Of a stretch of DNA of 64,000 nt, positions 36,601-47,527 are shown in pieces. The translations under genes and the position numbers were made by a program. The DNA comes from Cryptomeria japonica (lineage: Eukaryota; Streptophyta; Pinopsida; Cupressales; Cupressaceae): the NCBI RefSeq assembly GCF_030272615.1, contig NC_081412.1:695522083-695586082 (forward strand), in the 5' to 3' direction. Each line of letters begins with the position of its first letter. Position 1 is the stretch's first letter. Under the pieces are notes generated by a model. It saw only the letters and a program-made list of their open reading frames with translations. It searched no databases and had not been told where the DNA came from.

Positions 36601-37091
36601 CAAGAGAACACCGAAAAAGACATCATGGTCAAGCTCATGAAGCTATCCCTTAAAATACTCAATCTCCTTAGACTCCAATAGTTGATATGATTCCCTTTTC
36701 TCCTAAGCAAGATGTTAAACCAACATCTCCAAATCACAATTTGCATAAAACATGTGATGGTTTTACTCCTATTCGTGTTCTTGCTCCTCTTGCTTTAAAC
36801 TTTGATGAAGAAATGGGTGAAAATGTTATTCATAATTGTAATACAACTCCTAATGATTTTGATAGTGAGTATGAGTATGTTGATGTGGACATACATTTAT
36901 CGGATGAGTTTTCACAAACTTTAATCCTAGTTCCTAGAATAAAAAAATGTGACTTACAACATGAGCATGATCCTTGTTTGGATCTTGTGATAGCTCCATT
37001 TACTATGCTCGATATTGCTCCTCTGGCATGTTGCTCGCCTTCCCAAAATAGTGATTAGCAAGATTGGGAGGTGGATGTCATGTTGGATTAG
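33656..37091 (+). pseudogene. Decayed gag polyprotein of element 3
   Basis: Homologous end to end with the gag of element 2. Conserved parts are the N-terminal EEKALTMVSLYQLSTLDNQF region, the capsid core at 34477-35061 (LYNGKGDPLTHAKTFQ), a C-x2-H-x4-H-x4-C knuckle (CQFHHQLDHDTEKC, near 35419), the protease-like GALIDPSCMVNVITEEYL with the same D-P-S triplet (near 35800), and KLGYPWLYSMK. A C-terminal acidic tail ends at a TAG at 37089-37091. The start codon is lost, and several stops and frameshifts interrupt it, so this copy is dead. Confidence 0.85.
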
Positions 37092-37825
37092 CAATATTAG
37101 CACTACAAATATTTCTCTCTCCTTTCTTTCTCTTTTGTGCCCATTCTTCTATATGTATCCCTGTTTTTCTATTGTTCCCTTAATGTGTACTTGGGGATGA
37201 TGCAATGCATTGAGATCTTCTCTTGGTATCTTTCATGTTGACTCAAAAATACATCCTCTCTTCCCTTTATTCTAAGGTAGTGTCCTTCTTTGTGGTATGA
37301 AGATTATTATATGCATATACATATATGATATACATGAATTATCATACAACATACTGACCTCGAGGAAAGTGACACTACCTCATGTTTTGTGTTCATTATC
37401 CTTGGGTTTATGCCTTGATTGGGGGATAAATCCTTGCGATAACATGCTCTCTCCTTCTCTTTCTCTTGGGTATATCCCACCTTAAATAAATCTCTCCCGA
37501 TAAGGCGCGTGCAATCGCTTTAACGTGGGGGCATACACTCCACTCATCTTTTCCTTCTTGTGATACTTATAATTACTTAGTGAAACTTTGTTTTTCATTG
37601 TAAGTTTTATATCCTTTCTTTCATGACTCATAGGGAAGGGAACTTTGCTACTTGCAGTCATGGTTCTCCCCTTCTCAATCTTCCCTTTTACTTTCTCAAT
37701 CAAAGTCGTAAGATCATAAGTCCACTGGGGGCTAGGCACATCTTGGCTCCTTGACGTGGTAAAAGTCTTTCAATATTGTTTCCTTGTGCTTTACCGATAG
37801 TATTGGCGTACACTTATAATCTTGC
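37092..37825 (+). other. 3' untranslated region of element 3
   Basis: No ORF supported. Colinear with 3791-4518 of element 2, read on the opposite strand. Confidence 0.6.
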
Positions 37826-37841
37826 TAAAGTGGGGGCTAAA
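37826..37841 (+). other. Polypurine tract of element 3
   Basis: TAAAGTGGGGGCTAAA directly before TGTAGTGTC. Confidence 0.85.
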
Positions 37842-39071
37842 TGTAGTGTCAAAAAATTGTGACCCTAGCAATTTACGATTGCATTAGGGTCCTCACGCAT
37901 GCAAACTCGAATCCTCTAGCCTGATCAGAGACCAGAGAGTGCTCGGCTTGTGAAAATAGCTTCTTTCTTGGCCTTTGCATCACTCTGTCCACACTCTTCC
38001 CTGGAGAAAGGGGTAGGATAGGAGCGTGGTGCCCCTATCTCCCCTTGGATAGGGGCGTTGTGCCCATGTCCTCCCAAGACAAGGGCGCCATGCCTCTTTC
38101 CTTGCCCTATTTTGGGTCAGGACCTTCCTAGATCATGCATTATGGGTTGTGCAGTGAGCGGGAAATCTCCCCGATGTCGGCCCGTGATGAAATTCAAATC
38201 CTTCAAATATGTATTTAAGAGGGTATTCACTCTCTCATTTGCATAAGTTTAATAGGTGGAATTTTGATAAGGTCATAAGCGATCAAGAGAATTCAAGCAT
38301 TCTTTTCCAACATTGAGCATTCTCAAGTCTCCCTTCAAGGCTAGGTGTTGCATTCAAGTCAAGGATTCAACCATTGAAGAGGAGATCCTTTTCAACATTC
38401 AATTCCACTTAAGCATTTCTATCAACATTGCTACTACAACCTCCCTTGAGGTGATTTACAATTAAGTCTTTCATTTACATCTACTTGCAAGTACTTTCTT
38501 TCATTACCTGGTTAATTCCAAAACTGGGGTTTGGCCTAAAGGAAAACCCCCAATCCCAACACATTTCCCTCTCTTTTCTATGTGTAGGTTGCAGGTGCAT
38601 AGCTTTACTTTCAGATTCGGCCTTCATTTGCAGAGGTGGAAAAACCCTTTTAGTTTTGCAGATTTTTCGGAGGACCTTGTACATTCCCACCACGGTCAGG
38701 ACAAATTTTTGTCAAATTTGCAAGGCGACTTTGTCTCAACATTTTACTACCAAATTCAAGTGCACAACTTCATCCCATATTCAGATCTCAAGTTATAATC
38801 ATTTCTTTGTCACTTTTGCACTACATAATTCAATCAATTTCCTTTCCATTTCAAACAAGGAAGAAGGGATCATCCTAACATTATTAATTCATTCGGAATT
38901 CAATCTATCATCTTTGTGTGGAGATTGAATCTAGTTAATTATCCCTTATCTTCTTAATGTAATGGTGAAAATTTCTTGAAGGATAATCAATAAGTGAAAA
39001 TCTCATCTCTGTTTGAGGGAAAGGATTAGTTTTTCTCTTGATCTATCACTCATCATTTTCCCACCATTACA
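37842..39071 (+). repeat. 3' LTR of element 3
   Basis: 1,230 bp, TGTAGTGTC to CATTACA, homologous to 16064-17298. Confidence 0.9.
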
Positions 39072-39398
39072 AACCCTTTATCGTCGTAACCTTTGCCGAT
39101 GCATTTTTACTTTTGCCATTGTCCAACAGGATAAATCATACCAATAACATCGACTATAGAAAATACAAGATTTCTCCATTGCCGCTAGTGTGCGTTCTGT
39201 CGATGGACTTTATTGGTGTATTCTATCCTGATCACATGCTTCTACTTGTGTGTTACCATTGGGTTGACTTTTGCCAAGAGCGCAAATTTCATTTTTAATG
39301 TCGAAATTCTGACAAACACGTGGTATTACTAAAAAACAAAGTAGTCATGCGCCATCATTATACGCAGGCTCAGGGTGCAAAAATTGGGAGGAAGCGGG
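39072..39398 (-). repeat. Repeat F1, right part
   Basis: Continues F1 after element 3. The words tcgtaacctttgccgatgca here and cataaccttcaccgatgca-like sequence near 47118 show homology to F2. No ORF supported. Confidence 0.5.
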
Positions 39399-40142
39399 CA
39401 TAATTGTTGCAGATATATGCTTGAAAGCAACTGTACAAGAGGTTGGTCCTTTCATTCTTGTCATCAATATTTTTTTGCAAGTTCCTTTTCTTTCCTTGCA
39501 TTCTCTTGTTCACTTTGTTTAATGGTATTGGCTTTGGAAAAATATGGATCCTCAACCTCCTTAACCTCTCCATTCTGTGGCTACCAGTTATAAAGACAAG
39601 TTGCTGGACATACCAATCTCCCCAGTTATGATTCACTATCTTTATGTCATCAAAATCTTTAGGTCTTTAAAATATTTAATATCATCTGATATTGATCTAT
39701 CACAAGGAAATCCATACATCCAATAAATTGGATTTACTATCCATTCCTCAACTTTGATATAATTTTATCTAGTGTAAGGAGAATCCCAAACAAAAGTCAA
39801 TAATTGAACAAGTTGCTCCTCCCCTTGGTTGTTTCTAACATTAAACCTCAATTCCTTGGGCCATGTACCCCTAAAATGTCCATAGAATAAAATTAAATGC
39901 ATCAATAAAGAGTAAAACTTAAAATTAGGGCAATTATTAGGGCACAATTGTTGTAGATAGATGCTCAACAACAACTATACAAGAGGGTTGTCATTTCATT
40001 CTTGTCATCAAGATTTTTTTGCAAGTTCCTTTTCTTTCCTTGCATTCTCTTGTTCACTGTGTTTAATGGTATCCGCTTTTGCAAAATATGGATCCTCAAC
40101 CTCCTTAACCTCTCCATTCTATGGCTACCAATTATAAAGACA
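39399..40142 (-). pseudogene. Chimeric stretch: ORF-D-like piece between two copies of a 200-bp segment
   Basis: Segment X occurs at about 39399-39601 and 39949-40142; read on the - strand it encodes VEDPYFSKA and SEQENARKEKELAKK, of unknown origin. Between the copies, 39602-39974 encodes NFKFYSLLMHLILFYGHFRG, clearly homologous to NFKFYSLLMYLVLFYGCFRG of ORF-D, followed by VRNNQGEEQLVQLLTFVWDS. The homology to ORF-D stops after GDWYV and X begins. The junction shares the word cttgtctttata (- strand) with the SPT6 repeats to the right. Confidence 0.65.
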
Positions 40143-41368
40143 AGTCACTTCATAGCTTCTAGAGGGGTGAACAATTCTCTATGACTGCAAACCCTTCTAG
40201 CCCTCAAAGTAGCCCTTTGTATGGAAGCAACTTTTATACAATTATTTAGGACTCTATGGGCAATTACTTATACAATTTTCCCCACTGAAAGGGTCTCTTC
40301 ATTTTCTCCAGTTAGCAGATAAAATTCCTCATCCTTGGATGGCTCTTTATATGGTGTTCATAAATCCTTAAATCCATGTACCAATTCAATCTTTATGTCA
40401 GCAAGAGTTTCCCACTTTTTATTGGATGTTCGTTGTTCCACACTTCTAGCGTATTCTTCAATATCTAGGGCCTTTAACACATGGGGATATTTTTTGACAT
40501 GTTTAATTGTCATTTCTTGTGTTTCCTCATCCATATCATCTATATGTTGTCTTTCATATTCATAGTATACATCCTCGGCCATTTTTTTGGCTAGTTCATA
40601 TGACTCTGGATGAATTCTAGTATCATCCAATGGATCCATAACATTGTTCCTAGAAGTTGCTTTCTCGGTCCCTCTAACCCTTAAAAAACCAACAACATTT
40701 ATAAAGACAAGTCTCTTCATAGCTTCTAGAGGGGTCAACAATTCTCTGCGACTGTAAACCCTTCCAGCCCTCAAAATAGCCCTTTGTATTGAAGCAACTT
40801 TTATATAATTATTTAAGACTCTATGGGTAGTTGCTTGTAAACTTTTCCCCACTGAAAGGGTTTCTTTATTTTCTCCAGTTAGCAAATAAAATTCCTCATC
40901 CTGGGATGGATCTTTATATGGTGTTCGCCAATCCTTAAATCCATGTACCAATTCAATATTTATGTTAGCAAGAGTTTCCCACTTTTTATTGGATGTTCGT
41001 TGTTCCACACTTCTGGCATATTCATCAATATCAAGGGCCTTTAACACATGGGGATAATTTTTGACATGTTCAACTGCCATTTCTTGTGTTTCCTCATCCA
41101 TATCATCTATATCATGTCCTCCATCTTCACAGTATACATCCTCAACCATTTTCTTGGCTAGTTCATATGACTCTAGATGAATTCTAGTATAGTCCAATGG
41201 ATCCATAACATGGTTCCCAAAAGTTGCTTGCCCAGTCCCTCTAACCCTTAAAAAATTAGTAGCATTTATAAAGACAACTTACTTCATAGCTTCTAGAGGG
41301 GTCAACAATTCTTTGTGACTGTAAACCCTTCCAGCCCTCAAAATATCCATTTATATGGAAGCATATTT
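40133..41368. repeat. 567-bp tandem repeat inside the SPT6 fragment
   Basis: The word tataaagacaa recurs at 40133, 40700 and 41267, giving two periods of exactly 567 bp. The third unit is partial. Exact multiples of three keep the frame. Confidence 0.92.
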
Positions 41369-41645
41369 TCTAGATTCAAGGCCAACTATAAATTGTAGAG
41401 GAGAAATCATCCATTCATGTGATGTTGCTAGGTTTATGTCAATACCAACTTGGTTGGTTATTGTAACCATTACCTGTTCGACAACTTCATACTTGTCATC
41501 TAGACTAAGGAAATGTTCTAGTGAATGAAGCTTCAATGATAATATCTCTTTTCGAGGACCACATAATGTTGCAACCATGGCCAATGGATTCAAAAGATAC
41601 CAATGAAGAGCCACAACACACCTCACAATCCCATAAATTTTTCCC
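40133..41645 (-). pseudogene. SPT6L-like: Captured fragment of a plant SPT6-like gene, tandemly duplicated
   Basis: SPT6 is a nuclear histone chaperone and elongation factor that travels with RNA polymerase II. On the - strand, 41645-41351 encodes LLNPLAMVATLCGPRKEIL and NQVGIDIN, fitting the end of the YqgF-like part and the start of the helix-hairpin-helix (HhH) domain. GRVYSRRELL, FINVVGFLRVRG, the signature DDTRIHPESYELAKKMAEDVY-type run (death-like domain) and DWRTPYKDPSQDEEFYLLTGE follow. A 567-bp unit (189 codons) is repeated: 40133-40699, 40700-41266 and a partial from 41267. One 282-codon frame (40358-41206) spans the repeat junction. No introns are seen. Stops in the outer parts, loss of most of SPT6 and a jump back into the HhH region show it is not a working gene. 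Confidence 0.85.
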
Positions 41646-43317
41646 TAAACATTGAATTCATCATCATAAAACACAAGGTAAAATGAGTCCTAATGGATAT
41701 TGGTTCTATCATGCAAAATCATTTTGAGTTGGAGGCTTGAAATATGAATAATTTATCTCATTTTATTTTTTCTTTGTGTATTTTCTTATGGGTTAATAGA
41801 AATCTGGGTATTGTATAGAACTTTAAAAGAAAGTAGAATCTAATCAAACACTATATTTCATTTGATGTTATCAAGAATTTTGACTACTTTTCTTCATAAT
41901 GTGTATCTTGTATAGTTTATCTTAATATTGTCTTTCTTGTATCTTGTAGTAGTTTTGGAATAATTATCATAACTTTCATTTGAACTATTGGATCTTTTTT
42001 ATAAATTGAAGGATAAGTCTATAATAATGATATCAAGAGACTGACCAGAGTGGTTAGCTTCATTACAAGGTAAGGGTAGCCTTTGTCATGTTTGTCTTTC
42101 TCAAATTATGGTTGGTGTATATTAAGTTGTTGTCTTGTAAGGGTGTTTTGAAGATTGAGAAGAGACTTTTGATGGGTATTAATCCCATTGTTGTCAAGTA
42201 TTCCTGATTGGAATTGAATGTTTCCAACGTTTATGTGCATTAGAGGGCAAATGATTCCTGAGATTGTCACTTCAATTAAATAATTTCTGAAAAACTTTGA
42301 ACTTCTTGCTTGTAAACAAATGCTTTAAATAAAAGGTTAGTTTATTATAAGTATGATTTCTTAATTAAGATTACTCTGAAAACACCTGATTAAATTATCT
42401 TCAAACAATAGTAGATGAGTGCCTTCACCCCTGACATAATGTTGCAGTTAGTCTTACTGAATTTAACTTTTCTCTGAAAGACCAATAAGACAAAATGAAG
42501 CTTGGCATCCAATCATTCAAACTGATAATCAAACTGAAACTCAACCCAAACTATAATAACATAGGATAGCACATTGAAACAATCTAAATGAATAGATTTA
42601 TCATAGGGAACTAATCAAACAATCAAAAAGATAAATAGCATCAGAGATGAAAAACACTTGATCTTTATATTGAAATAAACATAAGATAATCAACTGATTA
42701 CATATATCATAATGTATTTTCACCAGTTTGGCATTTCCATAATATAACCCTAGAGACAGTCTTATTAAAATTTCTCTTTAAAACAAGACCATCATTTCAA
42801 AGGCATCCAGATGAATTATTCAAACTAATAATTCAAACTGAAATTGATATTCAAACTAAAACTTAATTCAAGTTATAATAACATGATATAGCACATTGAA
42901 ACAATGTAACTAAATAGATTTATCATAGGGAACTAATCAAACAATTGAAAAGATAGATACCATCAAAGATGCAGAACATGTGATCTTTATATTGAAAAAA
43001 GCATAAGATAATCAACTGGCTTCAGTACAACGTAATGTCATTTGCCAGTTTTGGCATTTTGAGAAAACAAACTTCAAAAGGACTTGCATAAAATATGTCT
43101 TGAATAGAATGATCATGAATATATTCTCATCACAAGGATCCCCTATAAATATATGAGGATTCAGTTCCAAAATGAAAGGGCATACCCTTTCATTTGAAAT
43201 TAAACAAACTAAGACTTAATCTCCTAACTAAAAACTAACTAACTAAAACTAACTTAACTACTAGACATATTACATAAAATCATTGAAGATAACATTTTGA
43301 AATATTTAAAAATAATT
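41646..43317. other. AT-rich non-coding stretch with a 322-bp tandem duplication
   Basis: No supported ORF. Around 42480-43045 two imperfect copies lie 322 bp apart (tagcacattgaaacaat at 42567 and 42889). The stretch separates ORF-D from the SPT6 fragment; it may be the 3' untranslated part of the ORF-D element. Confidence 0.5.
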
Positions 43318-46242
43318 TCAATCCCCAAGTATCTCACCACATTTCTGAATATGCTCTAAGTACTTTTCTAATTTGTAGGTGTCTGCATCATGGATCCGGT
43401 CCCTGACAACAATCTCCCACGTGACAAATTGTTCGATCTGTGTAATTGTTTCCTTCAAATCAATTTCATTTGATCGGGCAACATTAAGGGCAGCACTGAG
43501 TAGATTTTGGCATTCTGAAATCCACTTGTCTTTATCCTTGATTTCTCCCCTCTGATTAGTTAGTACTAGGATACCATGTTGGATTATGTCTTTACATTCA
43601 TCATATTCAGTTTGTAACTCTGCATCAAATTTGTCATGTTTTGCAAGCAGCCTTTTGATCTTCTCAATTTCTTTAGCATACATCCCTTCCAAAGTCTTTT
43701 CATGTAGTTTGGTTCCCAATATGTTCTTTATCCTATTATGTGATATAGCATTATCCATATTCTTTTGAAAAACAACCCAGAACTCTTCCAAATGTCCTTT
43801 CAAATTTTTAAATCTTTTATTCAATAGAAAAGAGGCAGTATCAACTCTTACATTTTGCATTTGTTTAAGAATTCTCTAATTTTCTTGTTGTATCTCTTCA
43901 CATTTATTTTTCCATTTCAAATTATTAGGGGAAAGTATCATTGTCACAAATTGTCCACTTCTTTTATGGTTTCCTCATAAAATCCTTTGTATTGATCTCT
44001 TTCCCTTACTGTTCTAAATATTTGTGCTCTTTTAAACTTTGAAATGTTGACTCCACTATCTGCTAAAACAATGGGATCAATTTCCCCAACTTTCAATTTC
44101 ATCATATGGCTAAATGCTTTATCCACATCAATAATTTTGGGCTTTTTATTCAGAGGATACAATGCCCATAGTAGTAAGGCTTCCTCATCTTGGTCAAACC
44201 TGGATCCAATAAACACATCATTTACTCCTTGAATGTCCAATTTGAAATCCTTGTTGTTAGAGTGTAATAGAATGTCAAAAATAAAAGATGCACTCAAATC
44301 CCATCCTAGACACATAATTACTCCAACTTCTGCAACTAATTGCCTCCCTTTTTGAGGAGTCATTGGAACTAACTCTGCTTCTATATCCTCCTTTAACCTT
44401 TTCAACAACTCTGCCTTATTTTCAAGTGTTATATGGATATATTCCCTCAACCTTTTGCCTTTGAAATTATAGAGAAAAGATTTAAATTCTTTAGATTTCA
44501 CAAATACATCATCTGCTACAAAAGTAGAATGTTCTTCAAACCTTGAATCTTCTTGAATCTCCATCTTAGTCACAATTTGCTCATTTTCATTTGATTCTTC
44601 TTCTTGTTCCTTTGCCCGATATCTAGAAACAAATTCATGGTCATCTGGTTCACTTTCTGACATCTCTTCTTTTGTCTCCATTTCCATCAATCTTTATTTC
44701 TTTTCTTCCAGCTCTCTATTCAAATTATCAATTACCTCTTGTGCTTCTACATCTTCCATATTTATAAAGACGTCTTCTGCTTCCAAACTAAAGTGCAAAT
44801 ATCCTCCTAGATTTTTCCTTTTCTTACAGGAGTGAATGTACCCCTCTGGATCATAGTTTTGTCTTGTAATATGTTCAAACAAATTATACTCTTCCATTAA
44901 CTTTCTATCAATTATTGCATATGCCTTTGTAGAAACAATAGTGAAATCTCCAAAACTAGGAGTTCCAAGAAAGAATGCATGCTTATGTTGATCTCCAAAG
45001 TGTTTAGAATTTGAGACAATTTTCTTAAAATCTCCAAATATACTATTCTATCAAGAACATATTTTGGTAACATGTATGGGCTTCCTTCAAATCCATAGAT
45101 CCTAAAACAAGTAAAGTTCTGGTGCACGTACCAATCTCCCTAGTTATGATTCATAATTTTCCTATTATCAAAATCTTTAGGCCTTAAAAATTCCTTAATC
45201 TCATTTGAAATTTATCCATCACAAGGAACTTCGTACGTCCTGTATAATGGTTTTTCTATCAACTCTTCAAATTTTATGTTGTTTGAGCTCACATAACGAG
45301 AGTCCCAAATAAAAGTCCATAATTGAACTGGTTGTTCCTCCCCTTCCCTATTTCTGGTATTAAGCACTAACTCCTCAGGCCACATACCCCTGAAACATCC
45401 ATAAAACAATACTAAATACATCAATAATGAATAAAACTTGAAATTAGGGCTTTTGTTATCCCCAAGGTTTAGGAAACCCTCATGTAATTTTTCTACCAAA
45501 TGGTCTGGGATCATACATTTGGATATATGAGGCTAAGACTAATGACTCAGTACTCATTAGATTAGGAACTTCAACTTGTCCTAATTTCCCACAAGAGACA
45601 TATAACTATATTGTAGGTAATGTCTAAATAACTCAATGTTGAATGGTGGCCCGTCCTGTTTTGTCAGTATACCTACCTCCTTCTTATGGATAGCTAACTT
45701 CCACCTAGTATATGTTGTATCCATTCTGAGGTATTTTTCTTCCAACTCTCCAAAAGATAAGTGTTTATCGGGTTTAGGATCCAGGTTAAATACTTCATTC
45801 AATGTACTAACAGAAAACCTAATAAAGGCATCTCCATTGGGGGCCTGAATATACCTCCCCACATAATTATAGTTTTTCACTAGGGTTTCTAGCAATTTCA
45901 CACTTACAAACAAATTTAGGATAATCAACTTACCCAAATTAGTCTTTTATGGGTTGCACAGTGGCATTTCTTTGTCTCTTCTCTGGTAGTCTAATAGGAA
46001 CAATTTGTATCCTCTCACTTTGGTCCACACATCTTCAACATTTTTGTATTTATCTTCCAATTGGTCACTCCCTGAAAAATGTTGGTTTGATCTTCTGGAC
46101 TTAGGGCCTAGTGCTCTCATTTGTTATATCATATCTTGGTTCAGCCTTCTAATCAAGGCTTCCTCCTCTTTCTTAGATTTCTTAGCCCTAGATTCAGAGC
46201 TTTTTTTGCTCTTTTCTTTCTTGTGGAACTCGAAGACTCCAT
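43318..46242 (-). pseudogene. ORF-D: large accessory ORF of an old - strand element, unknown function
   Basis: About 970 codons with a few stops and a frameshift in a run of seven A near the start. The N terminus is Ser- and Lys-rich (MESSSSTRKKRAKK). Frame 45581-45937 carries FSVSTLNEVFNLDPKPDKH, 45212-45514 carries NFKFYSLLMYLVLFYGCFRG, and 44912-45127 carries NFTCFRIYGFEGSPYMLP with VYLEILRKL; the first and third motifs correspond to motifs of ORF-C. Frame 43944-44690 has an acidic start and a mixed alpha-helical body (VIMCLGWDLSASFIFDILL). Frame 43318-43860 is helical and probably coiled-coil. No polymerase, integrase or protease motif is seen. The order suggests a single polyprotein of an unrecognised type. 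Confidence 0.65.
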
Positions 46243-46605
46243 TTTTGCAATCACAATTTTTTTCTCTAACTCTTAGGAATTCAATTCTTTGTTCTATCAA
46301 TTGATTTTCTATGTAAAAATTGTAATGATGATCCTCTCATAAATCTACCTGATGCAAGCATTTAATAAAATATCACTATTTCAGTTTTAAATTCTGATAC
46401 GACAACAACTCATAGGCACGTGTCTCTCTGATGAAACTTCATCTTTGGCACCATCAGCAAAATCCTTTTTCCTTTTAGAAACTTTATCTTTCCTGTTGAG
46501 GTAACATAATTCGACGACACTCCTTCTTCTTTATTGGTATATGTCAACACAATACTATCATTGGGCATTGGGGTGACTTCAAATGTGTCATGGCGACAAG
46601 CATAG

Positions 46606-46742
46606 TGTTACAAGTGTGGTTGTCGTTGCCCCGAAAGATCGGCCTTTCAATGCCTGATACAACCACTAGACTTACAGAATTCACAAGAGGCTGTAAAACC
46701 ATGTTGTGAATCCTTGCGAGGGATGCTAGCCCACTGCCAACA
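46606..46742 (-). repeat. 3' terminal repeat of the TRIM
   Basis: 137 bp, tgttacaagtgtgg to cccactgccaaca on the + strand. Confidence 0.92.
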
Positions 46743-46810
46743 ATCCCCCTCCCAACGTCACTCGTTGTGGCCTACATGATTCAAACCTTTGACCAAGCTC
46801 TGATACTACT

Positions 46811-46948
46811 TGTTACAAGCTAGGGTTGTCGTTGCACCAAAAGATCGACCTTTCAATGCCCGATATAGCCACTAGACATATAGAATCCATAGGAGGCTAT
46901 TAAAACATGTCGTGAATCCCTGCTAGGGACGCTGGCCCACTACCAACA
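46811..46948 (-). repeat. 5' terminal repeat of the TRIM
   Basis: 138 bp, tgttacaagctaggg to cccactaccaaca; roughly 15-20 differences from its partner by eye, so an old insertion. Confidence 0.92.
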
Positions 46949-47527
46949 CATAGTTTTCCTGATGACCTTTTCCTTTGGCATAGCTTTTCCCGCTACATCA
47001 TGTTTCATCGACATAATTTTTCCTAATGATCTTCAGACCAATCACTTCATCAGGCATCGGGGAGACTCAAAAATGACACATCCTGACACCTTTGGCTACA
47101 CCAATGATCTTTCTTCATTATAACCTTCACCGATGCACTTTTATCCTTGGTTGTGTTCATTGGAATAAGTCTTATAGATAGCCTCAACAACTTTCAGCAA
47201 GACAATATTTTTCTTTTGCCACCAGTGTATGTTTTTCTGATGACCATAATCGGTATATGTTTCCTCGATCTACCTGACTTCCTTGGCTCTTTGGTAATGA
47301 TCGATACAACTTCCATTGATGCATTCAAATTCATCTTATCATGCTTATACATCGGTATATGACATCTCAACCACGCTTTACTAATTTTGTCTAAGTGTTT
47401 TCATTGGGATAACTTTGGCTGATAGTACAAGTTTCAATTATTTGCAACTTTTACTTCATCTTATGGATACAAATATTTATAATCTACTTAATGGATTGAA
47501 TATAAATTGAACAAAACCTCTAACACA

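Larger units (their letters stand above)
16064..39071 (+). mobile_element. Element 3: older gypsy-type gag-only LTR retrotransposon
   Basis: LTRs at 16064-17298 and 37842-39071 bound a primer-binding site, leader, decayed gag and polypurine tract. The flanks gaccc (16059-16063) and aaccc (39072-39076) are a target duplication with one mismatch. Gag, polypurine tract and primer-binding site are homologous to element 2, but the gag is broken by many stops, so this copy is older. Element 4 is inserted in its leader (18324-33554). Confidence 0.9.
46606..46948 (-). mobile_element. Complete TRIM (miniature LTR retrotransposon)
   Basis: 343 bp in total. Direct repeats of 137-138 bp (46606-46742 and 46811-46948), TGTTGG...AACA on the - strand, flank a 68-bp interior. 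The interior has a primer-binding site (- strand TAGTATCAGAGC, 46797-46808) beside the right repeat and a polypurine tract (- strand TTGGGAGGGGGAT) beside the left one. The target duplication catag is perfect (46601-46605 and 46949-46953). No coding capacity; it would be mobilised by a copia helper such as the element 5 family. Confidence 0.93.
46300..47527 (-). repeat. Repeat F2, containing a TRIM
   Basis: Related to F1 (tcattgggcattgggg near 46558, cttcaccgatgcacttttat near 47125). It lies upstream of ORF-D on the - strand as F1 lies downstream, so F1 and F2 may be LTRs of one very old element; the ends and a primer-binding site could not be fixed. It is bounded on the right by the LTR start of element 6. 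Confidence 0.45.

Noticed and set aside
46601-46953. The 137-bp repeat pair as a simple tandem duplication or CRISPR-like repeat
   Set aside because: TG...CA ends, primer-binding site, polypurine tract and 5-bp target duplication identify a TRIM.
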